DNA from: CAVPTL01 sp963727235
Lineage (GTDB): Bacteria; Actinomycetota; Thermoleophilia; Gaiellales; JAICJC01
NCBI GenBank assembly: GCA_963727235.1
Contig: CAVSFZ010000029.1
Span: 1-64,000, forward strand
Direction: 5' to 3'
Length of the DNA: 64,000 nucleotides
Shown: positions 35,393 through 43,760 of the stretch, in pieces
Position numbering within the stretch: the stretch's first letter is position 1
How the letters are laid out: the number at the start of each line of letters is the position of its first letter
Notes under the pieces: generated by a model
Told to the model about the DNA's origin: nothing
Database searches by the model: none
Seen by the model: only the letters and a program-made list of their open reading frames with translations
Made by a program: the position numbers and the translations under genes

Positions 35393-36078
35393 GCGGCCGC
35401 CAGCGGGTGCTGGTGGTCGACGACGAGCCGCAGATCCTGCGGGCGCTGCGTACCAGCCTGCGCGCTGCCGGCTACGAGGTGGAGACGGCCGAGACCGCCG
35501 AGGCGGCGCTGGCAGAGGCAGCGATGCGTCCGCCCGACGCCGTGATCCTCGACCTGGTGCTGCCCGACGGCAGCGGCACCGACGTCTGCCGCGAGCTGCG
35601 CACATGGACAGCCGCGCCGGTGATCGTGCTGTCGGCGGTGGGGGACGAGAGCGAGAAGGTTGCCGCCCTGGATGCCGGGGCCGATGACTACGTCACCAAG
35701 CCGGTCGGCATCGACGAGCTGCTGGCGCGGCTGCGGGCCAGCCTGCGGAGAGTCACGCCCAGCGGCGATCCGGTGTTGACCATCGGTGACCTGGTGGTCG
35801 ATCTGGAGAAGCGTTCGGTGAGCATGTCGGGGAGCGAGGTGCACCTGACGCCCCACCAGTTCGAGATCCTGCGGGTGCTGGCCAAGAACGAGGGCAAGCT
35901 GCTCACCCATCGCACGATCCTGCGGGAGGTGTGGGGCCCCGGCTACGGCAGCGAATCCAACCTGCTGCACGTGCATATCTCGCAGCTGCGGCGAAAGATC
36001 GAGCCCGACCCCACCCGTCCCCGCTACATCCTGACCGCCGCCGGCGCCGGCTACCGGCTGATCAACCCGGACGCGTAG
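35389..36078 (+). CDS. OmpR/KdpE-family response regulator
   Basis: 229-aa regulator. The receiver has the acidic pair Asp11-Asp12, phospho-acceptor Asp55 (AVILDLVLPDG), and Lys104 (YVTKPVG). The C-terminal winged helix (from ~130) has VHLTPHQFEILRVLAKNEGKLLTHRTILREVWGPGY, then LLHVHISQLRRKIEPDPTRPRYILTAAGAGYRL, as in KdpE. Coupled to the kinase by ATGA. Its last 17 bp overlap the convergent gene. Paralog of the regulator at 37315-38040. Confidence 0.94.
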   Translation: MSGRQRVLVVDDEPQILRALRTSLRAAGYEVETAETAEAALAEAAMRPPDAVILDLVLPDGSGTDVCRELRTWTAAPVIVLSAVGDESEKVAALDAGADDYVTKPVGIDELLARLRASLRRVTPSGDPVLTIGDLVVDLEKRSVSMSGSEVHLTPHQFEILRVLAKNEGKLLTHRTILREVWGPGYGSESNLLHVHISQLRRKIEPDPTRPRYILTAAGAGYRLINPDA

Positions 36079-36886
36079 CCTGCGAAACCGGTGTGCGCCG
36101 CAGCGCGAGCGACAGCACCAGCGCGAACCCCTCGATCAGCCGGGAGTCGTCGTCGCCCAGCGGCCGCTCGCCCGAGTCGATGCCCAGCGCACCCACGACG
36201 TCGCCGGCTGCCCCGATCGGCACGGCCGATACCCCGCTGGCTCCGGAGGGCCTCGAGGTCGCGACCTCTCCCTGTCGCGCATTCTGCGAGACTCGCTGGG
36301 CGGCCTGCCGCGCGGCTTCGTCGTCACCATAGCCTTCGTCGATCTCACCCAGGCCGGTGTCGAGAGCGACCAGGTGGATGCCCTTGAGGCGGGTGACGGT
36401 GCGCAGGCCATGCAGGCCGTCGAGGATGCTCACCAGTGGATCCGAGCTGTCAGCGATCTCCTCTCCGCTGGCCAGGAGGAACCGCGCGTCGTGAGCGCGG
36501 CGGCCGGCCAGCAGAACAGCGTCGCGCCGGCGGCTCGCGGAGACGGCCACGATTACGGCCACGACGATGTAGATCACAAACGCGGCAACGCTGTCGCTGG
36601 ACTCGATCCGGAACGAGTGGTACGGCACCGTGAAGAAGAAGTTGAAGACGCCGGCTCCCACAGCCGCAACGCCGAGCGCTGCCCAAACCCCACCCACGGT
36701 CGACACCAGCACCGGCACCAGCAGCACCAGCGCGATCGTGCCCGAGTGGAGGTTGTCGCGGAACGGATAGACGGCCACCGACAGCGCCGCCAGCAGCGCG
36801 ATGCCGGGGATGATCCCGCTCAGCGCGCGGCTGAGGGGGTCGGTGTCCTGGGCCGGGAGCCGCTCGTCCAGTGCCTTCTCGCCCAT
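36062..36886 (-). CDS. DUF4118/GAF half-kinase (no HisKA or HATPase domain)
   Basis: 274-aa membrane protein that looks like the sensor half of a KdpD-type kinase. Residues ~20-120 are DUF4118 with four spans (ALLAALSVAVYPF; VFNFFFTVPYHSFRI; VAAFVIYIVVAVIVAV). Residues ~135-270 are a GAF-like domain ending in AVPIGAAGDVVGALGIDSGERPLGDDDSRLIEGFALVLSLAL. There is no phospho-acceptor His and no ATP-binding domain. The ATG at 36886 overlaps the stop of the HisKA-only gene (TAATG), so the two are translated together and may form a split sensor. Partner ATPase unknown. Confidence 0.8.
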   Translation of the reverse strand: MGEKALDERLPAQDTDPLSRALSGIIPGIALLAALSVAVYPFRDNLHSGTIALVLLVPVLVSTVGGVWAALGVAAVGAGVFNFFFTVPYHSFRIESSDSVAAFVIYIVVAVIVAVSASRRRDAVLLAGRRAHDARFLLASGEEIADSSDPLVSILDGLHGLRTVTRLKGIHLVALDTGLGEIDEGYGDDEAARQAAQRVSQNARQGEVATSRPSGASGVSAVPIGAAGDVVGALGIDSGERPLGDDDSRLIEGFALVLSLALRRTPVSQATRPG

Positions 36887-37263
36887 TACCCCACAGCTCC
36901 TCGCTCCGACCCCAGCAGCTCGCCGGGGTTGGAGAGCAGCCACTCGAGCCGGGCGACCTCCATCACAATCGTCGCGGTCAGATCCTCGCGCTCCTCCGGC
37001 TCGAGGTCGAGATCGGAGTGCTTCAGGGTCGAGGCCGCCATCATGATCGCCGCGAGCGGTGAGCGCAGCTCGTGACCGACGCTGCGCAGCACGGCTTCGG
37101 CGGCGGCGTCGGCCAGCCGGGTTGCGTCAGCTTCGAACCGATCCTGGGCGGCGCGATGGCGTTCCCGCTGCGACCGCGCGAGTGTGGCCGCGAGATCGGC
37201 GGATGCCGCCTCCCGGCGTTTCGGCCGGGCCAGTCCCAGGAGTGCGGAGGTGAGCGTTGCCAT
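36886..37263 (-). CDS. HisKA-only protein (orphan phospho-acceptor domain)
   Basis: 125-aa protein made almost entirely of a histidine-kinase dimerisation/phospho-acceptor domain: LRSVGHELRSPLAAIMMAASTLKHSDLDLEPEEREDLTATIVMEV is seen in segments, with His64 in VGHELRSP. The N-terminal ~45 residues are basic and helical. It has no HATPase domain and ends soon after the second helix of the dimerisation domain. It may receive phosphate in trans from a KdpD-like kinase, act as an anti-kinase, or be a remnant of a broken kinase gene. Coupled to the DUF4118/GAF gene. Confidence 0.75.
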   Translation of the reverse strand: MATLTSALLGLARPKRREAASADLAATLARSQRERHRAAQDRFEADATRLADAAAEAVLRSVGHELRSPLAAIMMAASTLKHSDLDLEPEEREDLTATIVMEVARLEWLLSNPGELLGSERGAVG

Positions 37264-37281
37264 GCACCCACGGTAGCCCAC

Positions 37282-37306
37282 CAAAACGGCTCCGGAGGCC
37301 GTTTTG
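37282..37306. terminator. Hairpin downstream of kdpE
   Basis: Stem CAAAACGGC / GCCGTTTTG with loop TCCGGAG, itself containing TCCGGA. On the minus strand it ends in CCGTTTTGG, so a short U-run follows the stem. It lies between the kdpE stop (37315) and the HisKA gene start (37263), and could end the kdp message. Confidence 0.6.
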
Positions 37307-37314
37307 AGGCTGTT

Positions 37315-38040
37315 TTAAGGCTGATTGGCGGAATCTTCAGGAGATATTGAGACGGCCGGTTCGACCAGGCGGTACCCCGCACCGGGCTCGGTGATCAGGT
37401 ACCGCGGCCGGGTCGGATCGGGTTCGATCTTCTGCCGCAGGCGGGACACGTACACGTGCAGGTAGTTGGCGTCGGTCTGATAGGCCACGCCCCACACCCG
37501 CTCCAGGATCATGTGGTGGGTGAGCAGCCGGCCGACGTTTTGGAGGAACAGCTTGAGCAGTTCGAACTCGGTGGGGGTCAAGTGCACCGGCTCCCCGGCG
37601 ACGGTCACGAGCTGGGCCTCGAGATCGATGGTGATCTCGCCAACCGTGATCTGGGTGTCCGACGGGGACGGCGCGATTCTTCGCAGCAGCGCCCGCAGGC
37701 GCGCCAACAGCTCGTCGATGCCAAACGGTTTGGTGACGTAGTCGTCGGCCCCGACATCCAGGGCCTTGACCTTCTGGCGCTCCTCCCCGATCGCCGACAG
37801 GATCAGGATCGGGACGGTGCTGTAGGTGCGGATCTCGCGGCAGACGTCGATTCCGCTGCCGTCGGGGAGCACCAGGTCGAGAATGATCGCATCGGGGGCA
37901 CGGGTGGCCGCCAGCACCAGTGCCTGGGACGCATTCGCGGCGCGTTCGACCTCGTATCCCGCCGCCCGCAGAGTGGTGGCGAGTGCGTTCAGGATCGGCA
38001 CCTCGTCGTCAACGACGAGCACGCGGGGGTGCTCGGTCAT
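37315..38040 (-). CDS. kdpE: KdpE response regulator of the kdp operon
   Basis: 241-aa OmpR-family regulator. Receiver: Asp11-Asp12, Asp55 (AIILDLVLPDG), Lys104 (YVTKPFG). DNA-binding domain: VHLTPTEFELLKLFLQNVGRLLTHHMILERVWGVAYQTDANYLHVYVSRLRQKIEPDPTRP in segments, the KdpE pattern. The ATG at 38040 overlaps the kinase stop (ATGA). Last gene of the kdp operon. It probably binds the tandem boxes at 46337-46358 and drives kdp transcription at low potassium or high osmolarity. Confidence 0.93.
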   Translation of the reverse strand: MTEHPRVLVVDDEVPILNALATTLRAAGYEVERAANASQALVLAATRAPDAIILDLVLPDGSGIDVCREIRTYSTVPILILSAIGEERQKVKALDVGADDYVTKPFGIDELLARLRALLRRIAPSPSDTQITVGEITIDLEAQLVTVAGEPVHLTPTEFELLKLFLQNVGRLLTHHMILERVWGVAYQTDANYLHVYVSRLRQKIEPDPTRPRYLITEPGAGYRLVEPAVSISPEDSANQP

Positions 38041-39449
38041 CCCACCGGGAGCGCGAAGGCGAACGAGGCCCCTTGCCCGGGTTGCGACTCCGCCCACACG
38101 TGGCCGCCGTTGGCCTCCGCGAATCCGCGGGCGATCGCGAGTCCCAGGCCGGCGCCACTCTGGGCCTGCCCATTGGGATAGAACGGTTCGAAGATTCGCT
38201 CCAGATCGTCGGCGTCGATGCCCGGTCCGTGGTCGACCACCCGGAGAACGACCTCGCGGCGGGTGCTTGTGCCGCGAACGAGGATCGGCTCGGTGGGTTC
38301 GGAGTAGCGTAGTGCGTTCTCGACCAGGTTGACCAGCACGCGCTGTGCGTGGGTGGCGTCGACGCGCACGGGCGGAAGGTCGGGGGACACGTCGATCTGG
38401 ACGCGGTCGGCATCGTGGCCGAGCGCCGCGATTGCCTGGGTCACCAGCGCCTCAGGGGGCCACAGCTCCGCCACCGGCGAGGCGGCACCGGCCTGCAGGC
38501 GTGACAGGTCGAGCAGGTTCGACACCAGCCGGGTGAGCCGGTCGGTCTCGACCTGGATGGTGTCGAGCAGCTGGCTGCGGTCGCTTTCACCCAGCTGGTA
38601 TTCAGGGTTCTTGAGGCCTTCGACGGCCATCCTGATCGCGGTCAGCGGTGTCCGCAGGTCGTGGCTGACCGTGCGCAGCACCGCGGTCTTCGCCGCGTCG
38701 CTGCGCCGCAGCGTGTCAGCTTGGACGGCCTCGGCGGTGAGGCGTTCCCGGTCCGAGGCCACGGCCAGCAGCGAGGCCAGGGCTGGGAGGAATCGCCGGC
38801 GGACGGTGAGACTCGGCGCAGCCCCGACGTCGAGGTAGACCGTGCCGATCTTGCGGTCGTCGACCGTCAGCGGCAGCGGCGACTCGCCGACCGGCGCCGG
38901 GTGCGGCGGCCCGAGCTCGATGCGGGCGGACTCGGCACCCAGCACGGCGGCGGTATTGCGTGAGAGCTCGTCCAGCATGTCCGCGATCGTGCCGCCTTCC
39001 AGAAGGGACGTCGCCAGGCGGGCGATCACCGCCGTCTCCACCTCCCGCTGCTCGGCATCCACCGCTCTCTGGCGAGAGCGAGCGGCCTGGAGGCTCACGA
39101 CCACGGCGGTGACCAGGAACACCGCCAGCACCAGCCAGTTGCGCGAGTCGGCCAGCGTGAACGAGTGCACCGGCGGCAGGAAGAACCAGTTGAACGTGAG
39201 CATGCACGCCACCGACACGACCACCGAGTAGACGAGGCCGAACGCCAGAGCGATCGGCAGCACCGCGAACACGTACAGGATGCCCAGGCTGATGACCGGA
39301 ACGATCGGCTTCAGCAGCGCGATGGCGATGGTAACGACGGTGACGGCGGCGATGATCGAGAGCACCGCCGCGACGTGTCGCCTGGGCCCGCGCAGAAGCG
39401 CCGCCCGGTGGAAGCCAACCTCGATCTCCGAAAACACGTGGATGGTCAT
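38037..39449 (-). CDS. kdpD: KdpD C-terminal sensor kinase (DUF4118-GAF-HisKA-HATPase)
   Basis: 470-aa membrane kinase, the C-terminal half of a split KdpD. DUF4118 spans at ~27-120 (LYVFAVLPIALAFGLVYSVV; LTFNWFFLPPVHSFTL), a GAF-like region (~130-235), HisKA with His263 (LRTVSHDLRTPLTAIRMAV), and HATPase with NLVENALRYSEP, DHGPGI and GAGLGLAIARGFAEANGGHV. Canonical KdpD has the KdpD and USP domains fused in front; here they are encoded separately at 39907-41043, with a UspA protein between. The start overlaps the usp stop and the stop overlaps kdpE, both by ATGA. Confidence 0.92.
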   Translation of the reverse strand: MTIHVFSEIEVGFHRAALLRGPRRHVAAVLSIIAAVTVVTIAIALLKPIVPVISLGILYVFAVLPIALAFGLVYSVVVSVACMLTFNWFFLPPVHSFTLADSRNWLVLAVFLVTAVVVSLQAARSRQRAVDAEQREVETAVIARLATSLLEGGTIADMLDELSRNTAAVLGAESARIELGPPHPAPVGESPLPLTVDDRKIGTVYLDVGAAPSLTVRRRFLPALASLLAVASDRERLTAEAVQADTLRRSDAAKTAVLRTVSHDLRTPLTAIRMAVEGLKNPEYQLGESDRSQLLDTIQVETDRLTRLVSNLLDLSRLQAGAASPVAELWPPEALVTQAIAALGHDADRVQIDVSPDLPPVRVDATHAQRVLVNLVENALRYSEPTEPILVRGTSTRREVVLRVVDHGPGIDADDLERIFEPFYPNGQAQSGAGLGLAIARGFAEANGGHVWAESQPGQGASFAFALPVG

Positions 39450-39910
39450 TGGGACGCCTCCGGGGACGGCCGCAGCACCACCATCTCGGTGGGTGCGTGG
39501 GTCAGCGCCCAGGCCAGATCGCTCTCGTCGAACCCGCGGGTGCCGTTGGTCGAGGCCGGCAGGATCACGCGGTCGAACTGTTCCACCGCCCAGAGTTGTT
39601 TCAGTGCGTCTCGCAGCGACCGGCCTCGCTCCATGCGAGCGTCCACGGGGATGTTGGCCCGTGTGGCCTGATTCTCGACCTCCTCGAGCGCGGGCAGAGC
39701 CGCTTCGACCTGGTCGTGCATCGGACTGTCGATCGGATAGCTGAGCGGGACGACGATCAGGTAGGCGGGCACGATGGTCGCATCCTCGGCGCGCGCGATC
39801 CGAAGGGCCGCGTCGAGCACGACCTGGTCGAGCGGGCCGTCCGAGAATGCCACCAGGATCCGACGTCCCGAGCCGGGATTCTGGTGCTGTTTGCGGGAGA
39901 GCCAGTTCAT
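39446..39910 (-). CDS. UspA-family protein in the kdp operon
   Basis: 154-aa universal stress-type protein: RRILVAFSDGPLDQVVLDAALRIARAEDATIVPAYLIVV at the N-terminus and FDRVILPASTNGTRGFDESDLAWALTHAPTEMVVLRP at the end, the usual alpha/beta fold. The usual GxxG...S/T nucleotide loop is altered, so ATP binding is doubtful. It sits between the two KdpD halves with ATGA overlaps on both sides, so it is made in step with them and probably works in the sensor. In some KdpD proteins the USP domain binds c-di-AMP; whether this one does is unknown. Confidence 0.85.
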   Translation of the reverse strand: MNWLSRKQHQNPGSGRRILVAFSDGPLDQVVLDAALRIARAEDATIVPAYLIVVPLSYPIDSPMHDQVEAALPALEEVENQATRANIPVDARMERGRSLRDALKQLWAVEQFDRVILPASTNGTRGFDESDLAWALTHAPTEMVVLRPSPEASQ

Positions 39911-41043
39911 GTCTCCCGCCCTGCTCGCTTGCTGTGATCTGCGCACAGGCGGATATCCACCCCGGGAAGCGCCTCGACCAGGCGATGCAGCAGCGATCGC
40001 CCCAACATCAGATCGAGGCGTCGCTCCACGGGCGCCTCGAGGAAAACATAGGTTGTGCCGCGATCCTCGGCGACCCGGGCGACGGCGGCCACCGGATCGG
40101 CGTCCTCCTCCTCGAGGAAGTGGATGCCGAGCAGCACCGCCAGACGCCGCAAGGCGGCCAGCGCCACCCGCTCGTCCTCGGTCAGGCGGGCACCCGGGGG
40201 GTGCGCCCACAGCGCGTCGACGTCGACCGCGCCCAGCCGCTGCCCCGAGCGCCAAGCCCTGCGCATCAGCCGCTGTGCGGCCGGCCGCGGCTCGACCAGG
40301 ACGAGAATGCGGTCGCGCACCAGCGTGGAAGGCGCCTCGCCGATGGGCGGTGGAGTGTGCCTTGACTGGACGTCTTCGGCCACCTCGCGCAACGCGAGCT
40401 GGCGCAGGGACGACAGCCTCTCGGCGCTGAAGAAGTTGGAAAGGGCGGTGTCGACCCGATCCTGCGGGTACACCTTGCCCGCCCGGATGCGATCGCGCAG
40501 CTCTTCGGGGGTGAGGTCGACCAGCACGACCTCGTCGGCATCGTCCAGCACCTGATCGGGAAACGTCTCTCGCACGCGCACTCCCGTCACTTCGAAGATC
40601 ACGTCGTTGAGGCTCTCCAGGTGCTGGATGTTGACGGTCGAGATCACGTCGATACCCGCTGCCAGCACTTCGGCGATATCCTCGTAGCGCTTGACGTTGC
40701 GCCCGCCCGGCGCGTTGGTGTGCGCGAGCTCGTCGATCAAGGCCAGCTCGGGGACACGCCTGAGCACAGCGTCCACGTCCATCTCCTCGAGCCATACACC
40801 CGCGTGTTGAACGCGCCTGCGGGGCATCCGCTCGAGGCCCTGTGCCAGGTCGATGGTGTCTTTGCGGTCGTGGGGCTCGAGGTAGCCGATGACCACGTCG
40901 ATGCCGGAGTCGGCCGCCTGCTGGCCCTCCAGCAGCATCCGGTAGGTCTTGCCGACCCCGGCGGCGGCGCCGAGCAGAATCCGGTGACGGCCACGGCGGG
41001 TCTCACTCCACGCTTCATGATCCACGCTCGCCGTCGCTTGCAC
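39907..41043 (-). CDS. kdpD: KdpD N-terminal sensor protein (KdpD + USP domains)
   Basis: 378-aa soluble protein with the KdpD domain (~18-240): ILLGAAAGVGKTYRMLLEGQ (Walker A-like GAAAGVGKT), VVIGYLEPHDR, ELALIDELAHTNAPGGRNVKRYEDI (Walker B-like), and VDTALSNFFSAERLSSLRQLALREVAEDV. A USP-like domain (~255-365) follows. The membrane and kinase parts of KdpD are missing and are encoded two genes downstream. GTG start at 41043. 21 bp after kdpB. Probably docks on the membrane kinase to rebuild a full KdpD. Confidence 0.92.
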   Translation of the reverse strand: MQATASVDHEAWSETRRGRHRILLGAAAGVGKTYRMLLEGQQAADSGIDVVIGYLEPHDRKDTIDLAQGLERMPRRRVQHAGVWLEEMDVDAVLRRVPELALIDELAHTNAPGGRNVKRYEDIAEVLAAGIDVISTVNIQHLESLNDVIFEVTGVRVRETFPDQVLDDADEVVLVDLTPEELRDRIRAGKVYPQDRVDTALSNFFSAERLSSLRQLALREVAEDVQSRHTPPPIGEAPSTLVRDRILVLVEPRPAAQRLMRRAWRSGQRLGAVDVDALWAHPPGARLTEDERVALAALRRLAVLLGIHFLEEEDADPVAAVARVAEDRGTTYVFLEAPVERRLDLMLGRSLLHRLVEALPGVDIRLCADHSKRAGRET

Positions 41044-41064
41044 GCGCTGTCCCCACCTTCCTGC

Positions 41065-43176
41065 TCATGCGCCCAGAACGTTGTGGATGACCAGGTCGAT
41101 CAGCTTAATGCCGATGAACGGGAGCATGATCCCACCGAGGCCGTAGACCAGCAGGTTGCGTCGCAAGAGCGCCGTGGCGCCGACCGCCCGGTAGCGCACT
41201 CCGCGAAGCGACAGAGGGATCAGGAACGGGATGATCAGCGCGTTGAAGATCACCGCCGAGATGATCGCGCTGGTGGGTGTGCCCAGGTGCATGATGTTGA
41301 TCGTCCAAAGCGGTCCGTGCTCACCCGGTTTGGCGGCGTAGGTGTAGGCGAACATCGCCGGCAGGATGGCGAAGTACTTGGCGACGTCATTGGCGATCGA
41401 GAAGGTGGTGAGCGAACCGCGCGTGATCAGCAGCTGCTTCCCGACCTCGACGATCTCGATCAGCTTGGTCGGGTTGGAATCCAGGTCGATCATGTTGCCG
41501 GCTTCCTTGGCGGCCTGGGTGCCGGTGTTCATGGCCACGCCCACGTCGGCTTTGGCGAGTGCCGGGGCGTCGTTGGTGCCGTCCCCGGTCATCGCGACCA
41601 TCCTGCCCTTGGCCTGCTCCTCCTGAATCAGCGCCATCTTGGCCTCCGGCGTGGCCTGGGCGAGGAAGTCGTCGACCCCGGCCTCCTCGGCGATGACCGC
41701 GGCGGTGACCGGGTTGTCGCCGGTGATCATCACGGTGCGGATCCCCATCCGGCGCAGCTCGTCGAAGCGCTCCCGAATTCCTCCCTTGACGATGTCCTTG
41801 AGGTGGATCACGCCCAGCACGAAGTTGTCGCGAGCCACCACCAGGGGGGTGCCGCCGCTGGATGCGACCCGCTGCACCGCGTCACTGACCTCCGCCGGGA
41901 ACCGTCCGCCGTTGGACTCGACGAATTCCTGGATCGCGTCGGGCGCACCCTTGCGGACGTGCGTGCCGCTGACGTCGACGCCGCTCATGCGGGTCTGCGC
42001 GGTGAAGGGGATGAACTCCGCCTGCAGCTGCGAGAGCTCGTGCTCGCGGATCCCGTACTGTTTGGCCAGCACGACGATGGAACGGCCCTCGGGCGTCTCG
42101 TCAGCCAGGGACGCGAGCTGCGCGGCCTCGGCCAGGTCGTGATCGTCCACGCCCTCGGCGGGGATGAACTCGGACGCCTGGCGGTTGCCGAGCGTGATCG
42201 TGCCGGTCTTGTCCAGCAGCAGCACGTCGATGTCGCCGGCGGCCTCGACCGCCCGCCCGGACATCGCCAGCACGTTTCGCCGCACCAGCCTGTCCATGCC
42301 GGCGATGCCGATGCAGGAGAGCAGCGCTCCGATGGTCGTGGGTATCAGCGCCACCAGCAGCGCGATCAGCACGGTTGTGGACAGCCCTGTGTGGGCATAC
42401 GACGCAAACGGTGCCAGCGTGGCGGTGGCCACCACAAACACGATCGTGAGCCCGGCCAGCAGGATGTTGAGCGCGATCTCGTTCGGCGTCTTGCGCCGTT
42501 CGGCGCCTTCGACCAGGGCGATCATGCGATCGAGGAACGACTTGCCGGGCTCCTGGGTGACCTGTACCACCAGCTCGTCCGAGAGCAGCCTGGTGCCGCC
42601 GGTGACAGCCGAGCGGTCGCCACCGGCCTCACGGATGACGGGGGCCGACTCGCCGGTGATGGCGGACTCGTCGACCGAGCCCGCTCCCTCGACGACGTCT
42701 CCGTCGGCGGGGATCACCTCTCCCGCGCGTACGAGCACGCGGTCGCCGCGCTGCAGGTCGGAGGCGGCGACCTCCTCGGTCGCGCCGGAGTCGGTGCGGC
42801 GGTGGGCGAGCGTGGTCGTGCGGGTGGCCCGCAGCGTGTCGGCCTGGGCCTTGCCGCGGCCTTCGGCGACCGCCTCGGCGATGTTTGCGAAGATCACCGT
42901 CAGCCACAGCCAGAACGACACGACCGTGGTGAACCACAGCGTGTGCCCGTCGCCGCGGACGGCGGCCAGGATGGCGATGCCGGTGGTGATCGCCGAGCCG
43001 AGCTCGACGATGAACATCACCGGGTTGTGAATCTGGTGGCGGGGATCGAGCTTGACGAACGATTCCTTGGTGGCCTGCCAGACGATCTCTTTGGTGAAGA
43101 GCTTCGCCGGCCGGCGCGCATCCCCCTCCGGAGTGGGGGGAATGGGAGTTGCAGGCGCGAGTACGGGTTCTGTCAT
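41065..43176 (-). CDS. kdpB: Potassium-transporting ATPase ATP-binding subunit KdpB
   Basis: 703-aa P-type ATPase subunit of the KdpFABC potassium pump. The phosphorylation motif is LLLDKTGTITLGN, the actuator motif DESAITGESAPVIRE, and the hinge MTGDGTNDAPALAKADVGVAMNTGTQAAKEAGNMIDLDSNPTKLIEIV read in segments, typical of KdpB. The start overlaps the kdpC stop (ATGA). Gene order here is A-C-B, whereas A-B-C is usual. Confidence 0.97.
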   Translation of the reverse strand: MTEPVLAPATPIPPTPEGDARRPAKLFTKEIVWQATKESFVKLDPRHQIHNPVMFIVELGSAITTGIAILAAVRGDGHTLWFTTVVSFWLWLTVIFANIAEAVAEGRGKAQADTLRATRTTTLAHRRTDSGATEEVAASDLQRGDRVLVRAGEVIPADGDVVEGAGSVDESAITGESAPVIREAGGDRSAVTGGTRLLSDELVVQVTQEPGKSFLDRMIALVEGAERRKTPNEIALNILLAGLTIVFVVATATLAPFASYAHTGLSTTVLIALLVALIPTTIGALLSCIGIAGMDRLVRRNVLAMSGRAVEAAGDIDVLLLDKTGTITLGNRQASEFIPAEGVDDHDLAEAAQLASLADETPEGRSIVVLAKQYGIREHELSQLQAEFIPFTAQTRMSGVDVSGTHVRKGAPDAIQEFVESNGGRFPAEVSDAVQRVASSGGTPLVVARDNFVLGVIHLKDIVKGGIRERFDELRRMGIRTVMITGDNPVTAAVIAEEAGVDDFLAQATPEAKMALIQEEQAKGRMVAMTGDGTNDAPALAKADVGVAMNTGTQAAKEAGNMIDLDSNPTKLIEIVEVGKQLLITRGSLTTFSIANDVAKYFAILPAMFAYTYAAKPGEHGPLWTINIMHLGTPTSAIISAVIFNALIIPFLIPLSLRGVRYRAVGATALLRRNLLVYGLGGIMLPFIGIKLIDLVIHNVLGA

Positions 43177-43760
43177 TTTCCTGTCCGATCAAGTGCAAGG
43201 TTGAGTTGAAGGACGTTCACGCCGGGCTCTCCGAAGAGCCCCAGGAAGCGTCCGTCGGTGTTCTGGCTGATCAGGTTCTTGACCGTTGCCAGGGGCAGGC
43301 TTCTGACCGCCGCGATCCTGGGTGCCTGCAGGTTTGCGTAGGCCTCCGAGATCTGGGGATCGACGCCCGAGAAGGACGCGGTGACCGCATCACTCGGGAT
43401 GTCGCTCACCCTCAGGCCGGGGTTGTACGGACCCTCCAGCTTGAGCAGCGCCTTGATGCGCTGCTGCACGGTCTTGAACAGATCCGCGCTGTTGGGGCCG
43501 AGGTTCGACCCGCCGGTGGCCATGCCGTTGTAGGCCGGGCTGGTGGCCGACGGCCGTTCCAGGAAGTACTGCGGCTTGGTGAAGTTCTGGGCGATCAGCG
43601 ACGAGCCCACCGTGTGACCGTCCCGAGAGATGAGACTGCCGTTGGCCTGCGACGAGAACGCGGCCTGGGATATCAGCAGCATCACCGTTGGATAGATGAG
43701 GCCGAACGCGATCACGCTCATGACGACCACGATCAGCGAGCGGCGCAGCTCGACAACCAT
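43173..43760 (-). CDS. kdpC: Potassium-transporting ATPase subunit KdpC
   Basis: 195-aa subunit with one N-terminal membrane span (LIVVVMSVIAFGLIYPTVML) and a periplasmic domain. Family motifs: GSLISRDGHTVGSSLIAQNF, YFLERPSATSPAYNGMATGGSNLGP, and DAVTASFSGVDPQISEAYANLQ, then IAAVRSLPL and GLFGEPGVNVLQLNLALD. The ATG follows the kdpA stop directly (TAA-ATG). It stabilises the KdpAB complex and ATP affinity. Confidence 0.96.
   Translation of the reverse strand: MVVELRRSLIVVVMSVIAFGLIYPTVMLLISQAAFSSQANGSLISRDGHTVGSSLIAQNFTKPQYFLERPSATSPAYNGMATGGSNLGPNSADLFKTVQQRIKALLKLEGPYNPGLRVSDIPSDAVTASFSGVDPQISEAYANLQAPRIAAVRSLPLATVKNLISQNTDGRFLGLFGEPGVNVLQLNLALDRTGK

Noticed and set aside
39911..40795. Upstream extension of the UspA frame (449 aa)
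   Set aside because: Low-complexity Arg/Gly shadow of the KdpD gene; the ATGA overlap supports the ATG at 39910.
40621..43209. 862-aa plus-strand frame opposite kdpB/kdpD
   Set aside because: It is His/Asp/Gly/Arg-rich with no domain and lies antisense to clear kdp genes; a high-G+C shadow.
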